From: Oscillospiraceae bacterium
GTDB taxonomy: Bacteria; Bacillota; Clostridia; Oscillospirales; Ruminococcaceae
Assembly: GCA_029098085.1 (NCBI GenBank)
Contig: JAQXNQ010000422.1
Location: 1-10,698, forward strand
DNA: 10,698 nucleotides
Reading direction: 5' to 3'
Shown: piece after piece, positions 6,488 through 10,698 of the stretch
Position numbering within the stretch: the stretch's first letter is position 1
Layout: every line of letters begins with the position of its first letter
The notes under the pieces: generated by a model
Told to the model about the DNA's origin: nothing
The model's database searches: none
Seen by the model: the letters and a program-made list of their open reading frames with translations, nothing else
Made by a program: the position numbers and the translations under genes

Positions 6488-7345
6488 TCAGATCCGTTTT
6501 TCGATCTCCATGACCCCCAGCTCCCGTCCGGCCCGCTGCCAGCAGACCTCGACCTCCTCCGGCGTTTGAGGCTGCAGCTGATGCTGATACTGAAAAGCCA
6601 GCCGGATCAGGGGCACGCTGATTTCCTCGCCGGTAATAATCTCATAGAGAATTCCCCGGGCGTAGACCGGTGCCGCCTCCAGAAAGCCGCTTTCGGCGAT
6701 CTCCCGGGCGTAAGCCGCAGTGTCGTAATCAAGGGTCAGCAGCTCCGCCTGCCAGCGACCGGTTTCCCCGATGAGCAGGGCGCACTGGGCTTTGTTCACC
6801 ATCCGAGCCGGACCGGGATTCAGGTAGGTCTTTTCACCATAAGAAACAAGCAGCTGCCGGTGATTGTGGCCGCCCAGCAGCCAGCTCTCCTCCAGCCTTT
6901 CCAGCTCAGCCGCCGCCGAACCGTCCTCCTCCCGAAGGATGCCCCGGACATGGCCCGGACTGCCGTGGCAGAGCCGCAGCGGCGGCAGGCCGTCCGGCTC
7001 CACCCGGCGGGTGATGGGCAGAGAGCGGAACCAGTTCAGCGAAGCTTCCGATAGGCGATCCGCCGTATAGAGCATGCTGCCGGTACCGGAATCGTACCGC
7101 CAGGACGGACAGCCGCCGTCCCGCCGCTCCAGCATGGACTCCTCCCGGTTGCCCCGGACGGCATAACAGGGATACCGTTTCATCAGGGCGCGGAGGGTCT
7201 CCATGGTTTTCTCGGGACGGGGCAGGTCGCTGACATAGTCCCCCAGCAGCAGAAAGCCCTCCGCGCCCCGCTCCAGCAGTACCCTCAGACAGGCCTCCAG
7301 CGGACGGATGCCGCTGTGTATATCAGCCAAAACGCCAAGCTTCAT
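6488..7345 (-). CDS. Calcineurin-like metallophosphoesterase between pflB and pflA
   Basis: A cytoplasmic dinuclear-metal phosphoesterase of 285 residues. All signature motifs are present in order: ADIH (Asp8, His10), LLGDYVSD (Asp36), RGNRE (Asn66), LCHGSPG (His127) and GGHNH (His160, His162). The fourth position of the usual GNH[DE] motif is shifted to GNRE, which also occurs in YfcE/MJ0936-like members. The metallophosphoesterase core ends near residue 190. The last 95 residues are less typical and contain an acidic/aromatic helical stretch. The ATG at 7345 has GGAGG 5 bases upstream, and that site begins right after the T run of a terminator. The gene sits between pflB and pflA, and the substrate is unknown. 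Candidates include a nucleotide, a phosphodiester or a phosphoprotein; none can be preferred from sequence. Confidence 0.9.
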   Translation of the reverse strand: MKLGVLADIHSGIRPLEACLRVLLERGAEGFLLLGDYVSDLPRPEKTMETLRALMKRYPCYAVRGNREESMLERRDGGCPSWRYDSGTGSMLYTADRLSEASLNWFRSLPITRRVEPDGLPPLRLCHGSPGHVRGILREEDGSAAAELERLEESWLLGGHNHRQLLVSYGEKTYLNPGPARMVNKAQCALLIGETGRWQAELLTLDYDTAAYAREIAESGFLEAAPVYARGILYEIITGEEISVPLIRLAFQYQHQLQPQTPEEVEVCWQRAGRELGVMEIEKRI

Positions 7346-7356
7346 CTGAACCTCCG

Positions 7357-7395
7357 AAAAAGGGCGGACAGCGGACCGAAATCCGTTGCCCGCCC
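7357..7395 (-). terminator. Intrinsic terminator between pflB and the phosphoesterase gene
   Basis: On the minus strand GGGCGG (7390-7395) pairs with CCGCCC (7362-7367). The stem continues inward with one wobble and one mismatch to about 14 bp around a TTTCGG loop, and is followed by TTTTT (7357-7361). It lies 15 bases past the pflB stop. Partial readthrough would give high PflB and lower phosphoesterase and PflA. No promoter is evident between it and the next gene. Confidence 0.85.
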
Positions 7396-7410
7396 GGCAA
7401 AGCAGGATAT

Positions 7411-9636
7411 TTACATGGACTCGTGGAAGGTGCGGCTGATGACCTCCCGCTGCTGCTCTCTGGACAGCTTGCAGAAATTCACCGCATAGCCGGACACCCG
7501 GATGGTCAGATTGGGATATTTGTCGGGGTTGTTGTAAGCATCCTCCAGCTTCTCCCGGTTGAGCACGTTGATGTTCACATGGTGAGCCATCTGGCTGAAG
7601 TAGCCGTCCAGAATGGTCACCAGGTTGTCCACCCGCTCGGAATCACTGCTACCCAGCGCCTGAGGCACGATGGAGAAGGTGTTGGAAATGCCGTCCCGGC
7701 AGCAGTCATAAGGCATCTTGGCCACCGAGTTCAGGGAGGCCAAAGCGCCGCTCTTGTCCCGGTTGTGCATGGGGTTGGCGCCGGGAGCGAAGGGCTCCCC
7801 TTTCTTGCGGCCATCGGGGGTGGAGCCGGTCTTCTTGCCGTACATGACGTTGGAGGTGATGGTCAGCACCGACAGGGTGTGCTCGGCGCCCCGGTAGGTG
7901 GGATTGCGGCGCAGCTGGGTGATCACATCCTCCAGCAGGTTTCTGGCGATGCTGTCCACCCGGTCGTCGTCGTTGCCGTAGCGGGGGAAGTCGCCGGTGG
8001 TCTCAAAGTCGCAGATGTGACCGTTTTCGTCCCGGATAACCCGAACCTTGCCGTACTTGATGGCGGAAAGGGAGTCGGTGATGACGCTGAGGCCGGCCAC
8101 GCCGAAGGCCATGAACCGGTGCACATCGGTGTCGTGAAGGGCCATCTGAATCTTCTCGTAGGCGTATTTGTCGTGCATGTAGTGGATCACGTTCATGGTG
8201 TTCACATACAGCTTGCAGAGCCACTGGAGATAGACGCCGAACCGGCCGGCCACCTTCTCGTAGTCCAGATATTCCTCCTCATAGGGAGCCATCTGGGGGC
8301 CAAGGCTGGTGCCGGACAGCTGGTCATAGCCGCCGTTGAGGGAGAGCAGCAGCAGCTTGGGCAGGTTGCAGCGGGCGCCGAAGAACTGCATCTGCTTGCC
8401 GATCTTCATGGCGGAAACGCAGCAGGCGATGCCGTAGTCGTCGCCGTAGGTGGGACGCATCAGGTCGTCGTTCTCATACTGAATGGAGTCGGTGTCGATG
8501 GAAACCTTGGCGCAGAACTCCTTGAAGGGCTGAGGCAGCTGCTCGGACCAGAGCACCGTCAGGTTGGGCTCGGGAGCGGGCCCCAGGTTGTACAGGGTGT
8601 TCAGCACGCGGAAGGAGTTTTTGGTGACCATGGGACGGCCGTCCTCCCCCACGCCGCCGACGCTCTCGGTGATCCACATGGGATCGCCGCCGCAGAGCTC
8701 ATTGTAGTCGGGGGTACGCAGGTGGCGCATCATCCGCAGCTTCATGACAAAGTCGTCCATCAGCTCCTGCGCGCCCTCCTCGGTGAGGGTGCCGTTCTCC
8801 AGATCCCGCTGGATATAGATGTCGATGAAGGTGCTGGTGCGGCCCAGGGACATGGCGGCGCCGTTCTGCTCCTTGTTGGCGGCCAGATAGGAGAAGTACA
8901 GCCACTGAATGGCCTCTCTGGCGTTGGAGGCGGGCTTGGAGATGTCGCAGCCGTACATGGCGGCCATTTCCTTCAGCTTGCCCAGAAAGTTCAGCTGCTG
9001 GAACAGCTCTTCGGACTGGCGGATGGTGTCGGCATCCATGACGCCCTCGCCGATCCGGGCCTTGTCCTTCTTCTTCTCCTCGATCAGCCGATCCACGCCG
9101 TACAGGGCGGTGCGGCGGTAGTCGCCGATGATCCGGCCCCGGCCGTAGGCATCAGGCAGACCGGTGATGACGCCGGCGTGGCGGGCCTTGCGCATCTCTT
9201 CGGTGTAGACGCGGAAAACGCCGTCATTGTGGGTGGTGCGGTACTGGAATTCGTCCTCGATCTTGTCGGACAGCTTGTAGCCATAGGCCTCGCAGGCCTG
9301 ACGGGCCATGCGGATGCCGCCGAAGGGGTTGACGCCCCGTTTGAGGGGACGGTTGGTCTGCAGGCCGACAATCAGCTCCTGCTCCTTATCCAGATAGCCG
9401 GGGGCGTAGCTGGTCAGAGAGGAAACGGTGGTGGTGTCGATATCCAGCACGCCGCCGTACTCCTTCTCCAGCTGCAGCAGGGTGTTGAGCCGCTTCATCA
9501 GCATGCTGGTCCGCTCGGTGGGACCGGAGAGGAAGGAAGCGTCACCGGTATAGGGAGTATAATTCTGCTGGATAAAATCCCGCACATCAATTTCATTTTT
9601 CCATTTTTCGCCCTTGAAGCCGTTCCACTGTGTCAT
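7411..9636 (-). CDS. pflB: Formate C-acetyltransferase (pyruvate formate-lyase)
   Basis: A glycyl-radical enzyme that splits pyruvate with CoA into acetyl-CoA and formate in the anaerobic cytoplasm. It has 741 residues, against about 760 for the E. coli enzyme. The active-site cysteine pair is Cys405-Cys406 in GIACCVSAMKIG. The glycyl-radical site is Gly716 in RVSGYAV, near the C-terminus. The open frame extends 49 codons further upstream, but that part crosses the terminator hairpin and leader and has no protein-like character. The ATG at 9636 has AAAGGA about 8 bases upstream and gives MTQWNGFKG, the expected N-terminus. An earlier in-frame ATG (MVF) is too close to the ribosome binding site. 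Expression is governed by the 9819-9847 promoter and a ZTP riboswitch. It is activated by the downstream pflA product. Confidence 0.98.
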   Translation of the reverse strand: MTQWNGFKGEKWKNEIDVRDFIQQNYTPYTGDASFLSGPTERTSMLMKRLNTLLQLEKEYGGVLDIDTTTVSSLTSYAPGYLDKEQELIVGLQTNRPLKRGVNPFGGIRMARQACEAYGYKLSDKIEDEFQYRTTHNDGVFRVYTEEMRKARHAGVITGLPDAYGRGRIIGDYRRTALYGVDRLIEEKKKDKARIGEGVMDADTIRQSEELFQQLNFLGKLKEMAAMYGCDISKPASNAREAIQWLYFSYLAANKEQNGAAMSLGRTSTFIDIYIQRDLENGTLTEEGAQELMDDFVMKLRMMRHLRTPDYNELCGGDPMWITESVGGVGEDGRPMVTKNSFRVLNTLYNLGPAPEPNLTVLWSEQLPQPFKEFCAKVSIDTDSIQYENDDLMRPTYGDDYGIACCVSAMKIGKQMQFFGARCNLPKLLLLSLNGGYDQLSGTSLGPQMAPYEEEYLDYEKVAGRFGVYLQWLCKLYVNTMNVIHYMHDKYAYEKIQMALHDTDVHRFMAFGVAGLSVITDSLSAIKYGKVRVIRDENGHICDFETTGDFPRYGNDDDRVDSIARNLLEDVITQLRRNPTYRGAEHTLSVLTITSNVMYGKKTGSTPDGRKKGEPFAPGANPMHNRDKSGALASLNSVAKMPYDCCRDGISNTFSIVPQALGSSDSERVDNLVTILDGYFSQMAHHVNINVLNREKLEDAYNNPDKYPNLTIRVSGYAVNFCKLSREQQREVISRTFHESM

Positions 9637-9698
9637 GAAAACCATCCTTTCGCAAACGCGTGAAATCTTTCCGCCGGCAGCCGTCCGTCTTTTCTGAG

Positions 9699-9737
9699 AA
9701 AACAAAACTGGACAGTCCGCTTCAGCGGGCTGCCCAG
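9699..9737 (-). terminator. Riboswitch-controlled intrinsic terminator in the pflB leader
   Basis: On the minus strand CTGGGCAGCCCGC (9725-9737) pairs with GCGGACTGTCCAG (9708-9720) over 13 positions with one wobble and one mismatch. The loop is a TGAA tetraloop and the stem is followed by TTTTGTTTTC. It lies between the promoter and pflB, so it must be an attenuator. Its 5' arm uses bases that the aptamer needs for P3 and the pseudoknot, so the two structures exclude each other. Confidence 0.9.
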
Positions 9738-9805
9738 ACGGTCGGCATTTACACACACCGCACTCCCCTGTGGTATGCCCCACAAAATCCGTCAGTCGTG
9801 CGGTG
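9731..9805 (-). promoter_or_regulatory. ZTP (pfl-motif) riboswitch aptamer upstream of pflB
   Basis: This RNA class senses the purine intermediates ZMP/ZTP, which build up when 10-formyl-tetrahydrofolate is low. P1 is CACCGCAC/GTGCGGTG (9798-9805 with 9756-9763). P2 is TGTGG/CCACA (9780-9784 with 9769-9773). The conserved GACTGACGG junction lies at 9789-9797 and GGGGAG at 9763-9768. P3 is TGCC/GGCA (9744-9747 with 9731-9734), containing the class signature CCGTCTGGGC. A five-base pseudoknot GACGG/CCGTC (9789-9793 with 9737-9741) joins the two halves. Ligand binding should hold P3 and the pseudoknot together and block the terminator at 9699-9737, making this a genetic ON switch (mechanism inferred from the overlap and from known members). 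Confidence 0.92.
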
Positions 9806-9818
9806 GATTTCGTCTATG

Positions 9819-9847
9819 AGTATACCAAACAGGGGTCGGGATGTCAA
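9819..9847 (-). promoter_or_regulatory. Sigma-A promoter of the pfl operon
   Basis: On the minus strand a perfect TTGACA (9842-9847) lies 17 bases before TATACT (9819-9824). Transcription should start near 9812, just a few bases before the riboswitch P1 helix, leaving a leader of about 175 bases before pflB. The upstream gap (9848-9923) after the ABC gene shows no clear terminator. Confidence 0.92.
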
Positions 9848-9923
9848 GCATTTTTTGAAAAGTTCCAAGATATGGGGGCATTTTCGCCATTTTGCAAAGA
9901 AGTACCACAAAATCAGGAAAAGG

Positions 9924-10646
9924 TTACAGCACCTTGGACAGGAAATCCCGGGCGCGCTGATTTTTGGGGCTTCCGAAGAATTCCTCCGGCGGCGCCTGCT
10001 CCAGAATCTGTCCGCCGTCCATGAAGAGCACCCGGTTAGCTACCTCGCGGGCAAAGCCCATCTCCTGGGTGACACAAACCATGGTCATACCGTCATTGGC
10101 CAGCTCCTTCATCAGCTGCAGCACCTCGCCGACCATTTCAGGATCCAGCGCGGAGGTGGGCTCGTCAAAGAGCATGATCTCAGGGTTCATGGCCAGGGCG
10201 CGGACGATGGCGATCCGCTGCTTCTGACCGCCTGAAAGCATGGCGGGATAGGCGTCGGCCTTTTCGGAAAGGCCGATCCGCTGCAGCAGCCGCAGGGCGT
10301 TCTCCCCGGCTTCCTCGGCAGACATGAGCTTCAGGGTCACCGGCGCCAGAGTGATGTTCTGCTGGATGGTCAGATGAGGAAAGAGGTTGAAATGCTGGAA
10401 CACCATGCCCATCTTGCGGCGAACCAGATTGATGTCACATTTGGGATCGGTGATCTCCTGGCCGTCCAGCCAGATCTCACCGGAGGTGGGCGTTTCCAGC
10501 AGATTCAGGCAGCGGAGAAAGGTGCTCTTGCCCGAGCCGGAGGGGCCGATGACAACCACCTTATCCCCTTTTTCGATGGTTTCGGTAATGCCGTTGAGCA
10601 CCGACAGGCTGCCGAACGACTTATGCAAACCCTTAACGTCGATCAC
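9924..10646 (-). CDS. Polar amino-acid ABC transporter ATPase (GlnQ/ArtP/HisP type)
   Basis: Cytoplasmic ATPase subunit that powers amino-acid uptake at the membrane; 240 residues, normal for the family. Walker A is GPSGSGKST (34-42), the Q-loop is in VFQHFNLFPHLT (Gln84), the signature is LSGGQKQR (137-144) and Walker B is IMLFDEP (157-163), followed by the D-loop SALD. The H-loop, normally VTHEM, reads VTQEM, so the switch histidine is Gln194. The start is taken as GTG at 10646, about 10 bases after GGAGG; an upstream TTG lies within or before that site. It overlaps the permease end by 14 bases, indicating coupled translation. The substrate (Gln, Glu, Arg, Cys and similar are all possible) cannot be told, because the binding protein is not in the window. 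Confidence 0.93.
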   Translation of the reverse strand: MIDVKGLHKSFGSLSVLNGITETIEKGDKVVVIGPSGSGKSTFLRCLNLLETPTSGEIWLDGQEITDPKCDINLVRRKMGMVFQHFNLFPHLTIQQNITLAPVTLKLMSAEEAGENALRLLQRIGLSEKADAYPAMLSGGQKQRIAIVRALAMNPEIMLFDEPTSALDPEMVGEVLQLMKELANDGMTMVCVTQEMGFAREVANRVLFMDGGQILEQAPPEEFFGSPKNQRARDFLSKVL

Positions 10647-10698
10647 TTCTGGACAGCCTCCTTTCAAGACGGTTGACGCCCGCCTGCAGCAGCAGCAC
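10633..10698 (-). CDS. C-terminal end of a polar amino-acid ABC transporter permease (partial)
   Basis: The last 21 codons of an open frame enter from the window edge, ending RLERRLSRSDRR before TAA at 10633-10635. That basic tail is typical of the His/Glu/Gln/Arg permease family. The frame overlaps the start of the ATPase gene by 14 bases, the usual arrangement of a permease-ATPase pair. Only the tail is visible, so the call rests on this ending plus position. Confidence 0.75.
   Translation of the reverse strand: MLLLQAGVNRLERRLSRSDRR

Noticed and set aside
7423..9663. 746-residue plus-strand open frame spanning pflB
   Set aside because: A stop-free antisense frame produced by strong codon bias in pflB. 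Its composition (Gly/Val/His/Leu) and lack of motifs argue against a real protein.
9637..9783. 49-codon N-terminal extension of PflB
   Set aside because: The extension runs through the riboswitch and terminator hairpin and lacks homology to the PflB N-terminus. The ATG at 9636 has the ribosome binding site.
9848..9923. Weak GGC-GAAAAT-GCC hairpin after the ABC ATPase gene, considered as a terminator
   Set aside because: The stem is only about 3-4 bp and lacks an adjacent T run, so I do not call it.

Overview
The window looks like chromosomal DNA from a strictly anaerobic, moderately GC-rich Gram-positive bacterium of the class Clostridia, probably a gut or rumen Oscillospirales-type organism (taxonomic inference only). 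The grounds are a pyruvate formate-lyase operon, a sensory-type [FeFe]-hydrogenase homologue paired with a SpoIIE-type phosphatase, strong AGGAGG-like ribosome binding sites, and three near-consensus sigma-A promoters, each with a 17-bp spacer. Every gene lies on the minus strand, so transcription runs from high to low coordinates. I saw no insertion sequence, tRNA, rRNA, CRISPR array or phage gene, and no intergenic gap exceeds 300 bases.

In transcription order: (a) 10698-9924 holds the last codons of a polar amino-acid ABC permease overlapping its GlnQ-type ATPase. (b) 9847-4982 is the pyruvate formate-lyase region: a strong promoter, a ZTP (pfl-motif) riboswitch whose 3' part overlaps an intrinsic terminator, pflB, a second intrinsic terminator, a calcineurin-like phosphoesterase, pflA, and a HAD phosphatase that may or may not be co-transcribed. 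(c) 4928-1473 is a redox/H2-sensing module: a strong promoter with a possible Rex operator just downstream, a thioredoxin-like [2Fe-2S] protein, a 182-base hairpin-rich spacer, an [FeFe]-hydrogenase-like protein with a PAS domain, a SpoIIE/PP2C phosphatase with an extra C-terminal domain, and a strong terminator. (d) 1425-1 has a promoter, an ElaA-like GNAT acetyltransferase, and a galactose mutarotase (galM) cut by the window edge.

The pfl region has a clear physiological reading. ZTP/ZMP accumulates when 10-formyl-tetrahydrofolate is short. The riboswitch should then prevent termination and raise PflB, whose formate feeds the folate one-carbon pool; PflA makes the glycyl radical that PflB needs. 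The most intriguing unit is the three-gene module in (c). There an H-cluster protein with PAS and extra iron-sulfur domains is translationally close to a PP2C phosphatase, which suggests that hydrogen or redox state is converted into protein dephosphorylation. Its target is not in the window.
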